A stretch of DNA of 64,000 bases from CAVTQY01 sp963736975 (GTDB lineage Bacteria; Pseudomonadota; Alphaproteobacteria; Acetobacterales; Acetobacteraceae): NCBI GenBank assembly GCA_963736975.1, contig CAVTQY010000001.1, positions 2,976,001 through 3,040,000 on the forward strand, in the 5' to 3' direction. The notes under the pieces were generated by a model. The model was not told the DNA's origin, did no database searches, and saw only the letters and a program-made list of their open reading frames with translations. The translations under genes were made by a program, and so were the position numbers. The stretch's first letter is position 1; each line of letters begins with the position of its first letter. Positions 54,389-63,577 of the stretch are shown here, piece by piece.

Positions 54389-55415
54389 TTCCGACCAATC
54401 GCCGCGGATCAAAGGAATCGCGCACCGCTTCTCCTACAAAGATAAGCAAGGTAAGCAATCCGCCTAGCACCACGAACGCCGTGAACCCGAGCCAGGGCGC
54501 CTGCAGGTTGTCCTTGCCTTGGGTGACCAGTTCACCCAGCGAAGGCGCGCCCGGCGGCAGGCCGAAGCCGAGGAAGTCGAGGCTGGCGAGGATCGTCACA
54601 GAACCGGACAGGATGAACGGAAGGTACGTCAGCGTAGCGACAGTCGCATTCGGCAGGATATGGCGCACCATTACGCCCCGGTTGGACACCCCGAGCGCCT
54701 TGGCGGCCCGAACATAATCGAGATTTCGGCCGCGCAGGAATTCCGCTCGGACGACGCCGGTCAGGCTCATCCAACTGAACAGCAGCAGAAACACCAGGAG
54801 CACCCAGAAGCCGGGAGTGATGATGCTGCCCAGAATGATCAGCAAATAGAGCTGCGGCATGCCGTTCCACATCTCGATGAAGCGCTGGAACAGGAGGTCA
54901 GTGACACCGCCATAATAGCCTTGCACGGCCCCGGCGGTGACGCCGACCACCGAGGAAAGCGCGGTCAGCGCGAAGCCGAACAGCACCGAGACCCGAAAGC
55001 CGTAAATCACCCGCGCCAGCACGTCGCGGCCAAGATCGTCGGTCCCTAGCCAGTGGGTCCACGATGGCGGCGAGGGGGCGGGGCTCGGCAGGTTCTTGCT
55101 GATAGTGTCGTAGCTGTATGGGATCAGCGGCCAGATCATCCAGCCATGCGTCCGGATCGCGCGATCGACGTCCGGATCGGTAAAGTCGGTTTCTGTCGGT
55201 AAGAAATCCGGACCGAACGTGGTCTCTGGATAATCGTACAACACCGGAAAATACCAATGGCCCTCGTAATTCAACACCAGCGGGCGATCGTTGGCGATGA
55301 ACTCAGCGAACAGGCTGATCACGAACAGGGTCAGGAAAACCCAGAAGCACACGTAGCCGCGCCGGTGCGCCCGGAAGATCGCCAGCCGGCGCCGCGTGAC
55401 CGGCGAAAGTCTCAT
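54384..55415 (-). CDS. yejE: Peptide ABC importer permease (YejE-type)
   Basis: 343 residues with six membrane helices. An N-terminal FRAHRRGYVCFWVFLTLFVISLF helix, a large periplasmic segment (VLNYEGHWYFPVLYDYPETTFG) typical of YejE, the HWLGTDDLGRDVLARVIYGFRVSVLFG motif and the EAA loop RAAKALGVSNRGVMVRHILPN are present. The partner of YejB. It begins 8 bases after yejB. Confidence 0.93.
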   Translation of the reverse strand: MRLSPVTRRRLAIFRAHRRGYVCFWVFLTLFVISLFAEFIANDRPLVLNYEGHWYFPVLYDYPETTFGPDFLPTETDFTDPDVDRAIRTHGWMIWPLIPYSYDTISKNLPSPAPSPPSWTHWLGTDDLGRDVLARVIYGFRVSVLFGFALTALSSVVGVTAGAVQGYYGGVTDLLFQRFIEMWNGMPQLYLLIILGSIITPGFWVLLVFLLLFSWMSLTGVVRAEFLRGRNLDYVRAAKALGVSNRGVMVRHILPNATVATLTYLPFILSGSVTILASLDFLGFGLPPGAPSLGELVTQGKDNLQAPWLGFTAFVVLGGLLTLLIFVGEAVRDSFDPRRLVGT

Positions 55416-55423
55416 GACTTGCC

Positions 55424-56488
55424 TTACCGTCGCGTCTCGAAGTCGATCCGCGGATCGACAATCGTATAGAGGGTATCACCGACGATCTGCATCAGCAGGC
55501 CAAGAAGCGTAAAGATGTAAAGCGTGCCGAACATCACCGGATAGTCCCGCTGGATGGCGGCCTGGAAACCGAGCTGGCCCAACCCATCGAGCGAGAATAT
55601 GATCTCCACCAACAGCGCGCTGGTGAATAGAATACTGATGAAGGCCTGCGGGAATCCGGCAACGATCAGCAGCATAGCATTTCGGAAAACATGCCCGTAC
55701 AGCACGCGCCGCTCGCTGGCGCCCTTGGCGCGGGCGGTCACGGTGTACTGCTTGCGGATCTCTTCCAAAAAGCAATTCTTGGTCAGCATCGTCAGGCTGG
55801 CAAACCCGCCGGCAACCACTGCCGCGATCGGCAGCGTCATGTGCCAAGCGTAATCAGCGATTCGCGCCGGCCAATTCCAGTCTGCCGAACCCTGGCTGGT
55901 CAGGCCACGCAGGGGAAACAGATGCAGGTAGCTGCCGCCGGCGAACAACACAACCAACAAAATGGCAAACAGGAAGCTCGGCACCGCATAGCCGACCAAG
56001 ACAACCGCACTGGAGGCGATGTCGAAGCGGCTGCCATCGTGTACCGCCTTTCGGATGCCAAGCGGGATGGACACGGTATAGATAAGCAAGGTGGACCACA
56101 GACCAAGCGATACTGAAACAGGCAGCCGCTCGGCGATCAGGTGCAGCACGCTCTGTCCGCGGAAGAAACTGCGGCCAAAATCGAAGCGAAGATAGCCGCT
56201 CACCATATCCAGGAAGCGCGTCAGCGGCGGCTTGTCGAAGCCGAACATCTTACGGATTTCGGCCAGCACATGCGGGTCGATACCGCTCGCGCCGCGATAA
56301 GAGCCCTCTGCCGCCAAGTCGGAAGCCGGTCCGGAAAGAGCAGACATCGTGCCGTGGCCGCGAAGCTGCGCGACCACCTGCTCGACGGGACCGCCAGGCG
56401 CGAATTGCACCACCACGAAGTTGATCGCAATGATCCCGAGCAAGGTCGGGATCACCAGCAACAACCGACGCAGCAGGTAGGCGCCCAC
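55424..56488 (-). CDS. yejB: Peptide ABC importer permease (YejB-type)
   Basis: 354 residues, six helices. GAYLLRRLLLVIPTLLGIIAINFVVVQFAPGGPVEQV is the standard DppB/YejB opening. FDKPPLTRFLDMVSGYLRFDFGRSFF and the EAA loop TARAKGASERRVLYGHVFRNA follow. Starts four bases after the binding-protein stop, so translation is probably coupled. Confidence 0.93.
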   Translation of the reverse strand: MGAYLLRRLLLVIPTLLGIIAINFVVVQFAPGGPVEQVVAQLRGHGTMSALSGPASDLAAEGSYRGASGIDPHVLAEIRKMFGFDKPPLTRFLDMVSGYLRFDFGRSFFRGQSVLHLIAERLPVSVSLGLWSTLLIYTVSIPLGIRKAVHDGSRFDIASSAVVLVGYAVPSFLFAILLVVLFAGGSYLHLFPLRGLTSQGSADWNWPARIADYAWHMTLPIAAVVAGGFASLTMLTKNCFLEEIRKQYTVTARAKGASERRVLYGHVFRNAMLLIVAGFPQAFISILFTSALLVEIIFSLDGLGQLGFQAAIQRDYPVMFGTLYIFTLLGLLMQIVGDTLYTIVDPRIDFETRR

Positions 56489-56492
56489 AGGC

Positions 56493-58436
56493 CTATTTGC
56501 CCGATTTGCGCGCGGCGTCGATGCTCGCCGCCTTCGCCGATTCTACCCACCAGAGATCGAAATTGAAGCCTTCACGGATAGGTTTATCAGAGTGTCCGAA
56601 GCGGTCCCAGTATGCGATATGGAAGCTCTGGCTACCCCAGCCCGGCACCAGGTACCACCGCCACAACAGGACTCGATCCAGCGCACGCGCGGCAGTTTGC
56701 AGTGCTTCACGATCCTGCGCCCCGACAACATCGTTGATGAGTGCGTCAACCGCCGGGTCACACACACCGGGCATATTCATGCTGCCCTGGGCCTTCGCCG
56801 AGGCGCAGGAGAAGTAATCGCGCAACTCATTCCCCGGGATATCGCTCTCGGGGTACGTCATCAAAGTCATGTCGTAGTTGAAGTCATCGGTCAGGTGTTG
56901 ATATTGCGCCGGATCGACAGTGCGCACTTGCACATCTATCCCAAGGTGTTTCAGCGTCTCAGCGTACGGGATCGCGACACGTTCATAGGAAGGGTCAGGC
57001 AGCAGAATGGTGAAGCGCATCTGCTGACCCGCCGCATCCTGAAGCTGCATCCCCTTCACGCTCCAGCCTGCCTGTTGAAGGAGTTTCAAAGACTGCAGCA
57101 GCTCCGTCCGGTCGTTGCCGGAACCGTTTGTCACCGGCAGCGTGAACGGCTTGGTGAATAGATCTGGCGCTAGTTCCTTCCGGAATGGATCGAGCAGCTT
57201 CAGCTCGTCTGCGCCTGGGAGTCCGGATGATGCGAGATCGCTGTTGCTGAAGTAGCTCGATGTCCTGGTATATTCGCCATAGAACAGGTTCTTGTTCGCC
57301 CACTGGAAATCGTACGCCCAGGCGATCGCTTGCCGGACAAGGGGGTTGCTGAAAACCGGGCGCCGCGTGTTCATCGCCCACCCCTCCATGCCCGTCGGCA
57401 GGTGATGGCGGATATCGGCCTTGATCACACGTCCTTCCTGCACGGCAGGAAAATCGTAATCTGTCGCCCAGCGCTTTGCGATGTTCTCTGCCCGCAGGTC
57501 GACATCGCCGGCCTTGAAGGCCTCCATGGCAATCGCGGTCTCACGGTAATACTCGATGCGCACAACGCCGAAATTGTTTGTGCCACGTGCCGTCGGAAGG
57601 TCCTTCGCCCACCAGTTCGGGTCCCGCTCGTAGCGAATGCCGCGACCCATCTCAAAGCTGGCAATACGATACGGACCAGAACCGACCGGCGCCTCATGCA
57701 GCGGCTCGGCAAAGTCGCGTCCTTTGAACCAGTGCTCGGGAAGCACGGGCAATTCGCCGAGGACAAGCGGCAACGCGCGGTTCTCGTTCGAGTTGAAATG
57801 ATAAACGACGCGCGTCGGGCTCTCGGCCGTGACATCCTTCACAGCCATCATCTGGATGCGGAAACTCGGCCGCCCCTCGGCGAGCAGGGTGCGGAAAGTC
57901 CAGACGACGTCTTCGGCCGTGAGCGACTGGCCATCGGAGAACCTCGCCTCCGGCCGGAGGTTGAAAGCGACCCACATGCGATCGGCCGGAATCTCGACGG
58001 TCTTGCAGATGTGGCAATAGGCCGTCGCGACCTCGTTGGCGGACGGCACCATCATGCTTTCCCAGACATGCCCCACCGTCGAGCCGGCCACCGAGCCGCC
58101 GGGCAGCGCCACCCAGGGATCGACCATTCCCGCGGCCGCCGTCCCGCGCAGGATAAAGGGATTGAAGCTGTCGAAACTACCGATGGCTGCCAAGGTCACG
58201 GTGCCGCCCTTCGGGGCGTCCGGATTAACGTAGGGAAAATAGGGGAAGTTAGGCGGCAGCTCCGGCGTGCCCAGCACGGTAAGGCCATTACTGGTAGTAA
58301 CCGGCGCGTCCGCCGCCGCGGCACATACCGGAACGAGCACGAAAAGCAGCGCAAGCACGCGCGCGATCAAGGATAACACGCATGCTTCATGCCGCCGAAC
58401 GACGCCGTTTGGAATTGAATTCGCGGTAAACCTCAT
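56493..58436 (-). CDS. yejA: Peptide ABC importer substrate-binding protein (YejA-type)
   Basis: 647 residues from ATG 58436, whose ATGA overlaps the hisN stop. A later GTG (about residue 20) would give a shorter signal peptide (LSLIARVLALLFVLVPVCAA), so the exact start is open. SBP_bac_5 features: FPYFPYVNPDAPKGGTVTLAA, a YejA hallmark, MMVPSANEVATAYCHICKTVE, FNLRPEARFSDGQSLTAEDVVWTF and VGSGPYRIASFEMGRGIRYERD. It captures oligopeptides in the periplasm for YejBEF. Confidence 0.92.
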   Translation of the reverse strand: MRFTANSIPNGVVRRHEACVLSLIARVLALLFVLVPVCAAAADAPVTTSNGLTVLGTPELPPNFPYFPYVNPDAPKGGTVTLAAIGSFDSFNPFILRGTAAAGMVDPWVALPGGSVAGSTVGHVWESMMVPSANEVATAYCHICKTVEIPADRMWVAFNLRPEARFSDGQSLTAEDVVWTFRTLLAEGRPSFRIQMMAVKDVTAESPTRVVYHFNSNENRALPLVLGELPVLPEHWFKGRDFAEPLHEAPVGSGPYRIASFEMGRGIRYERDPNWWAKDLPTARGTNNFGVVRIEYYRETAIAMEAFKAGDVDLRAENIAKRWATDYDFPAVQEGRVIKADIRHHLPTGMEGWAMNTRRPVFSNPLVRQAIAWAYDFQWANKNLFYGEYTRTSSYFSNSDLASSGLPGADELKLLDPFRKELAPDLFTKPFTLPVTNGSGNDRTELLQSLKLLQQAGWSVKGMQLQDAAGQQMRFTILLPDPSYERVAIPYAETLKHLGIDVQVRTVDPAQYQHLTDDFNYDMTLMTYPESDIPGNELRDYFSCASAKAQGSMNMPGVCDPAVDALINDVVGAQDREALQTAARALDRVLLWRWYLVPGWGSQSFHIAYWDRFGHSDKPIREGFNFDLWWVESAKAASIDAARKSGK

Positions 58437-59203
58437 GGCGCCAACGCCGCGACCGCCGCGCCCAGCAGGGCCGGGTCTCCGATAGCAAGCACCCGCCCAT
58501 CGCCATCGGCGCGCAGTGCCTTGCCCACCCAGTCGGTCATACGCCCTCCCGCCCCCTCGATCACCGGCACCAGCGCCGCCCAGTCCCAGGGCTTCATCGT
58601 GGCTTCTGCGATGATATCGATGTGCCCAAGAGCGAGCAGGCCATAAGCGTAGCAATCGCCGCCCCAGGAGACGCGACGCACCGCGTCGGCCAGGCGTTGC
58701 CAACGCGGAGCCTCCTCTCCCAGCAGATACGGGCCTGTGCAGGACAGCTCCGCCTGTGCCAGGTTCGGGCACGGGCGACAACCGGCCTGTCCACCAAAAG
58801 GTCCGCGGAACGTGGTGGTCCGGTCCCTGACGCCGATCCATCGCTCGCCGGTAATCGGCTGATCGATCACGCCGAGCAGCGGACGACCCTCTTCCACCAG
58901 GCCGATCAATGTGCCGAAAACCGGCCGGCCGGTGATAAAGGCCTTGGTGCCATCGATCGGGTCAATCACCCAACGAAGCCGCGCATCCGGTCGATCGATG
59001 CCGAACTCTTCGCCCTGGATACCATGCTCAGGGAACCGCTCTGCCAGTATTGCCCGCATCGCCTGTTCCGCGCTGCGATCGGCGATAGTGACCGGCGTGC
59101 GATCGGCCTTCAGCTCCGCGGTGAGCGCCGCACGAAAGAACGGTCGGATCACCGCGCCGGCAACATCGGCCGCGGCTTCGGCCGCCGCGACCAGAGCCTC
59201 CAT
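58433..59203 (-). CDS. hisN: Histidinol-phosphatase, inositol-monophosphatase family
   Basis: 256 residues from ATG 59203. Metal-site motifs: IQGEEFG, WVIDPIDGTKAFITG and WDWAALVPVIEGAGGRMTDW. The family covers inositol-1-phosphatase, CysQ and HisN. The pattern RWVIDPIDGTKAF with GGDCYAYGLLALGHID is typical of the histidinol-phosphatase branch of alphaproteobacteria. It lies between a cytochrome gene (7-base gap) and yejA (overlap), an unusual operon for histidine synthesis. Confidence 0.85.
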   Translation of the reverse strand: MEALVAAAEAAADVAGAVIRPFFRAALTAELKADRTPVTIADRSAEQAMRAILAERFPEHGIQGEEFGIDRPDARLRWVIDPIDGTKAFITGRPVFGTLIGLVEEGRPLLGVIDQPITGERWIGVRDRTTTFRGPFGGQAGCRPCPNLAQAELSCTGPYLLGEEAPRWQRLADAVRRVSWGGDCYAYGLLALGHIDIIAEATMKPWDWAALVPVIEGAGGRMTDWVGKALRADGDGRVLAIGDPALLGAAVAALAP

Positions 59204-59210
59204 CCTGCGC

Positions 59211-60242
59211 CTACTGGCCTTTGGGTGCCGCGGGCGCGGCACCGGCGGGGGCCGCGCTGGCGGACGGAGTTGCCGGTGCTTTCGGCAGCGGTTCCGGGTG
59301 CGGCGACAGAGTGTCCAGATAGGCGATCACGTCAGCCCGCTGCTGCGCGTTCGAAATCCCGGGAAAGGTCATCAGTGTCCCCGGCGCGTAAGCTTGCGGG
59401 TTTGTCAGCCATTTATCGAGCGCGGCGAAGGTCCAGGGCTGGCCCTTGTACTTCTCCAGCGCCGGGGAATAGCTGAACCCGCTCTCATGGTCATGCGGGG
59501 CGCCAACGATACCGTAAAGATTCGGACCGACGATCGGTTTGCCGCCCTCGTTGAAGCTGTGACATGCCGCACAAATACCGCTGGCGAAGGCCTTGCCTTT
59601 GGCGACATCGGCTTTTGCCAGCCGCGTATCGAGGTCGCTTTGCGGCGAGGGCGGCGTGGAACCGCCGGCCGGGGCAGCCGGTTTAGCCGCCGCGGCCGTA
59701 ACTTTCGGCAATGGCTCCGGGTTGTCGGACAGCGTGTGCAGATAATCGATCACATCCGCCCGCGTCTGGGCATTGGGAATTCCGGGGAAGGTCATCCGTG
59801 TCCCGGGAGCGTAGGCGCTCGGCTTATAGAGCCATTCGTTCAGCGTGTCATAGGTCCACGGCTGGCCTTTGAACTTCTCCAACGCGGCGGAATAGTCGAA
59901 ACCCGCTTCGTGGTCGTGTGGAGCCCCGACGATCCCATAGAGGTTCGGACCGACAATGGGTTTCCCGCCCTTATTGAAGCTATGGCACGCGGAGCAGACT
60001 TGGTTGACGAATTGTTCGCCGGTCTGGAGCTTCGCCGAAGCGAGCAGCGGCGCGAGTGGAGGTAACTGTTCTGCCGGAGCGCCACCGGAAGGCGACGCCG
60101 GCTGCATGCCTTGGATGCTGATCGGCGATTTCGCCGGCTCGCTCTCGTAAATCAGATTGTCGCCGATCAGGCCGGTTAAGAAAAAGGCGATGCCGGCAAC
60201 CAGGATCGCGGCAACGCCCTTGTTGACCTCCATGCTGTCCAT
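59211..60242 (-). CDS. Membrane-anchored di-haem cytochrome c with tandem duplicated domains
   Basis: 343 residues from the ATG at 60242 (another at 60233). One membrane helix (about 9-27) anchors two class I cytochrome c domains, each about 105 residues. Haem sites are CSACH (83-87) and CAACH (224-228). Axial Met lie in GTRMTFPG and GTLMTFPG. Both domains share GGKPIVGPNLYGIVGAPHDH, so they arose by a recent duplication. The linker is proline/alanine-rich. An electron carrier at the periplasmic face of the inner membrane. Confidence 0.92.
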   Translation of the reverse strand: MDSMEVNKGVAAILVAGIAFFLTGLIGDNLIYESEPAKSPISIQGMQPASPSGGAPAEQLPPLAPLLASAKLQTGEQFVNQVCSACHSFNKGGKPIVGPNLYGIVGAPHDHEAGFDYSAALEKFKGQPWTYDTLNEWLYKPSAYAPGTRMTFPGIPNAQTRADVIDYLHTLSDNPEPLPKVTAAAAKPAAPAGGSTPPSPQSDLDTRLAKADVAKGKAFASGICAACHSFNEGGKPIVGPNLYGIVGAPHDHESGFSYSPALEKYKGQPWTFAALDKWLTNPQAYAPGTLMTFPGISNAQQRADVIAYLDTLSPHPEPLPKAPATPSASAAPAGAAPAAPKGQ

Positions 60243-60410
60243 GCGACGTAAATTCTCCGCCCGATCCGTCACCCCAAACGCGGCACATCTCCACCATCCG
60301 CGCGTCGTTGCGCCCCGCTGCGGGTCTGCCTAAGTTGGCGCGCACCATAGGGAAATGACCCGAGACCTGCAATCCACCGCCATGCGGCCAACCCTCCCGC
60401 CTCGCATTCC

Positions 60411-61154
60411 GTGAACCCGATCGTCGTCATCCCCGCGCGCATGACCTCGATGCGCCTCCCGGGCAAGCCGCTCGCCGATATCCACGGCCGCGCGATGATC
60501 GTGCATGTGCTGGAACGGGCGCTGCAGGCGGATGTCGGGCCAACCGCCGTCGCCTGCGCGGAGCCGGAGATCGCCGAAGTGGTGCAGATGGCGGGCGGCC
60601 GCGCGGTGCTTACCGACCCGACGCTCGCCACCGGCTCGGATCGCGTCCATGCCAGCCTGGCCGTTCTTGATCCGGACCGCCGGCATGATGTCGTGGTGAA
60701 CCTGCAAGGCGATGTCCCAACGGTATCCTCGGAACAAATCCGCGCGGCGATCCGCCCGTTGGCGGACCAATCGGTCGATATCGGCACGGTGGTCGCACCG
60801 ATAATCTCGGTGGCGGAGGCCGACACAAGCTCCTTCGTCAAGGCCGCTTGCGCCTTTCCGCCCGGTCAGGACTGTGCCCCGGTGCTTTATTTTTCACGCC
60901 TCCCGATCCCTTGGGGCGACGGACCACGCTGGCATCATATCGGTCTGTATGCGTTTCGCCGCGCCGCGCTGGACCATTTCGTCGCGCTGCCACCAAGCCC
61001 GCTCGAGCAGAGCGAGCGGCTGGAGCAACTGCGCGCACTGGAGGCCGGCATGCGTATCGCTTGCGCCCGTGTGGACCATGGGCTTTTCGGCGTGGACACG
61101 CCGGCCGATCTGGAACGCGCCCGCCGGCTTCTGGCGCCGAGGCAAAGCCGGTGA
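60411..61154 (+). CDS. kdsB: 3-deoxy-manno-octulosonate cytidylyltransferase
   Basis: 247 residues from GTG 60411. IVVIPARMTSMRLPGKPLADI is the KdsB nucleotide-binding opening. LATGSDRVHASLAVLD, VVNLQGDVPTVSSEQI and the PVLYFSRLPIPWG segment followed by HHIGLYAFRRAAL complete the set. It activates Kdo as CMP-Kdo for LPS inner-core synthesis. It overlaps pheA by four bases and diverges from the cytochrome gene. Confidence 0.95.
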   Translation: MNPIVVIPARMTSMRLPGKPLADIHGRAMIVHVLERALQADVGPTAVACAEPEIAEVVQMAGGRAVLTDPTLATGSDRVHASLAVLDPDRRHDVVVNLQGDVPTVSSEQIRAAIRPLADQSVDIGTVVAPIISVAEADTSSFVKAACAFPPGQDCAPVLYFSRLPIPWGDGPRWHHIGLYAFRRAALDHFVALPPSPLEQSERLEQLRALEAGMRIACARVDHGLFGVDTPADLERARRLLAPRQSR

Positions 61155-62002
61155 CGGGGGCGATTGCCTTTCAGGGACTGCCCGGCGCCTACTCCGACCT
61201 GGCGTGTCGGACCGCCTATGCCGGCACGTCCACGCTGCCGTGCGACAGCTTCGAGTCAGCAATCGAGGCGGTGCGCGACGGTCACGCCGATCTCGCCATG
61301 TTGCCCTGCGAGAACTCGTTGGCGGGCAGAGTTTCCGATATGCATCACCTGTTGCCCGATTCTGGGTTGTTCGTGGTGGGCGAGCATTTCCAGCGTATCG
61401 AGCACTGCCTGCTGGCTCCGCCAGGGGCGAGCGTGGAAGGCCTGAAGCGCGCTCACTCGCACAGCGTTGCCCTTGGCCAGGTTCGGCATTTCCTGCGCCG
61501 CCTGGGGCTGCAGCCGGTCACAGAAGCGGATACGGCTGGCGCGGCGAAGCTCGTGGCTGGTTGGTCTAACCCGGAGGATGCGGCCGTTGCCTCCTCCCTG
61601 GCAGCCGAGATTTATGGGCTGCAGATCTTGCGTGCCAATGTCGAAGACGCTGCCCACAACACGACGCGTTTTTACATCATGGCGCGCCGCCCGCGGGCGC
61701 CCGACCCGGCGGTTCCGCGACTGATCACCACTTTTGTGTTCAGGGTTCGCAATGTTCCTGCCGCCCTCTACAAGGCGCTCGGCGGGTTCGCCACCAACGC
61801 TGTCAATATGACTAAGCTGGAGAGCTATATGCTCGGTGGGCAGTTCACCGCCACTCAGTTCCTCTGCGACGTGGATGGACATCCGGAGCAGCCGGCTTTG
61901 CGTCGGGCGCTCGAGGAGTTGTCGTTCTTTTCGTCCGAGGTGCGGGTATTAGGAGTTTATCCGGCGGCGCCGTTCCGCCTCGCCCAGGATCCAGCCGAAT
62001 AA
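61151..62002 (+). CDS. pheA: Prephenate dehydratase
   Basis: 283 residues from GTG 61151, overlapping the kdsB stop (GTGA). IAFQGLPGAYSDLACRTAY is the family opening. LPCENSLAGRVSDMHHLL, AASSLAAEIYGLQILRANVED-type segment and HNTTRFYIMA (TRF catalytic motif) are present. A C-terminal ACT domain (LITTFVFRVRNVPAALYKAL, MTKLESYML) binds phenylalanine for feedback. No chorismate mutase domain is attached, so this is the monofunctional type. Confidence 0.94.
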   Translation: MTGAIAFQGLPGAYSDLACRTAYAGTSTLPCDSFESAIEAVRDGHADLAMLPCENSLAGRVSDMHHLLPDSGLFVVGEHFQRIEHCLLAPPGASVEGLKRAHSHSVALGQVRHFLRRLGLQPVTEADTAGAAKLVAGWSNPEDAAVASSLAAEIYGLQILRANVEDAAHNTTRFYIMARRPRAPDPAVPRLITTFVFRVRNVPAALYKALGGFATNAVNMTKLESYMLGGQFTATQFLCDVDGHPEQPALRRALEELSFFSSEVRVLGVYPAAPFRLAQDPAE

Positions 62003-62003
62003 G

Positions 62004-63563
62004 TCAACTTCCCGAGCCCTGCGGCGGAACCAGGTGAATGTCAAAGGATACCGGTGCCCGGAAGCTGCCCCAAAACACGTGGCGCAACGTGACCGCGAAC
62101 ATCCTGCTGCTGGAAGTCAACAACGGCGCCGCCGCCCGCTCGCAGGCGGCGTCGCCGTGAACACAGACGGCAACCATGCCGGCTGTCTTGAGAGCGGCAG
62201 CATTCACCCACGGCGCCTTGTGTTGATCGAAGGAGAGGAAAACCGCGGGATGATCGATGCTATAGAACCCGATGGCATTTTCGTACGGATCTGAGCCCGC
62301 GACATAACGCAACCGCGTCCCGATCTCTTCGTGCCAGAGGCGAGTCACGAGGACAGCGAGTTCCTGGCGCGGCTCGGTTGCTTCCGGGTCAGGGCTCGTT
62401 CGGAATGTGACATAAGCGATCGCCGGGGAAGCCAGCAAGGCAGCGACGGCGATGGCGCCAGTCGGTAATCCGGCTCGCCTGAATAGCAGGCGGGCATCGA
62501 ACCGGGGCACGACCCGCATCAGCAGGAGCGGCAACAGCGGAAAGATCCCGATCGTCATGTTCGACGAAATCTTCAACTCGAAAAGCAGACCGAACAGGGC
62601 GGTCAGCAGGATCGGCGCTACCACGAGCACAACCAGAAGCGGATCACGCCACTGCCGCGGGGCCCGCACACCGGCGGCACCAGCGCGCATGACGGACACA
62701 AGCAGGACCAGCGCCAGCGCATGATACAGCGTCACGGAGGCAAGGAAGCGAAGACTGTATATCACCGCTCGCGTGAGGCCGAGGCCGGTGCGTCCCCAAA
62801 TATAGACCACCGGCGGTGCGTCATCGCGCAGCAGCCAGACAAGATGCGGCAACACAAGCGTGCAACAGACGGCGATCGAGATGGCGGGGCAGGCTGAGCG
62901 CCAGTAATCGCGTCCACGCGGATGCACCAGTGACGCCGCGAGGCAAGTGATATCCAGGGTAGCGGCGTAGTATTTCGACAACAACCCGGCCGCCAGCAGG
63001 ACGCCGAAGCATACCGCCTGCGACCGGTCGCGGGTGTTGATGGATGTCAGCAGGAAGTAGAGAGTCCAAGGCCAAATCGACAGGAAGATCGAGTTGGCAT
63101 TGTACCTGTAACAAAGAAACGTATAGAATGGTGTTGATAACAGCAAGACGAACGCGGCCAGTCTTTCCCAGTCGGCGGCAAACAGCCCGATCAGCCGCCA
63201 GCAGCCGAGCAGCCCCACCGCCGCATTGAGCACAGCCAGCAGGTTGAAGGCCCAGGCACGGGTGGGAAAAATTCCGAACCACAGCCCGGCGATCCAGGCC
63301 CAGAAGGGCGGATGCTGGTTGTAGCCCAGCCGGAACTCCCGGCCCCAGCTATAGGCCTCGGCGACATCGCCATGCAGCGACATGCCGGCATTCGCGATCG
63401 TGCCGTACAACGTCCAGACCAGCACGAATGCGATAAAACAGGCCAGTACTAAAACCGGTCCGACATCGGGCGGGGCCGCGACTGGGAGGCGGTCGGTGAC
63501 GAGCGCGCGTCTGTCCAGAGAAGCGCGTTCCTGGGCTGCGCCGAGCGCGCAAATCGGCTTCAC
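62004..63563 (-). CDS. Membrane glycosyltransferase, GT39/ArnT-like
   Basis: 519 residues with about eleven helices. MSLHGDVAEAYSWGREFRLGYNQHPPFWAW holds the loop Asp and HPP motif of ArnT-like GT-C enzymes. The YRYNANSIFLSIWPWTLYFLL and LLAAGLLSKYYAATL helices are typical. The C-terminal 130 residues form a periplasmic domain. It moves a sugar from a polyprenyl carrier to an LPS or other acceptor. The adjacent kdsB suggests lipid A/LPS modification, an inference. It converges on pheA with a one-base gap. Confidence 0.85.
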   Translation of the reverse strand: MKPICALGAAQERASLDRRALVTDRLPVAAPPDVGPVLVLACFIAFVLVWTLYGTIANAGMSLHGDVAEAYSWGREFRLGYNQHPPFWAWIAGLWFGIFPTRAWAFNLLAVLNAAVGLLGCWRLIGLFAADWERLAAFVLLLSTPFYTFLCYRYNANSIFLSIWPWTLYFLLTSINTRDRSQAVCFGVLLAAGLLSKYYAATLDITCLAASLVHPRGRDYWRSACPAISIAVCCTLVLPHLVWLLRDDAPPVVYIWGRTGLGLTRAVIYSLRFLASVTLYHALALVLLVSVMRAGAAGVRAPRQWRDPLLVVLVVAPILLTALFGLLFELKISSNMTIGIFPLLPLLLMRVVPRFDARLLFRRAGLPTGAIAVAALLASPAIAYVTFRTSPDPEATEPRQELAVLVTRLWHEEIGTRLRYVAGSDPYENAIGFYSIDHPAVFLSFDQHKAPWVNAAALKTAGMVAVCVHGDAACERAAAPLLTSSSRMFAVTLRHVFWGSFRAPVSFDIHLVPPQGSGS

Positions 63564-63577
63564 GGCGTGACGGTGCC

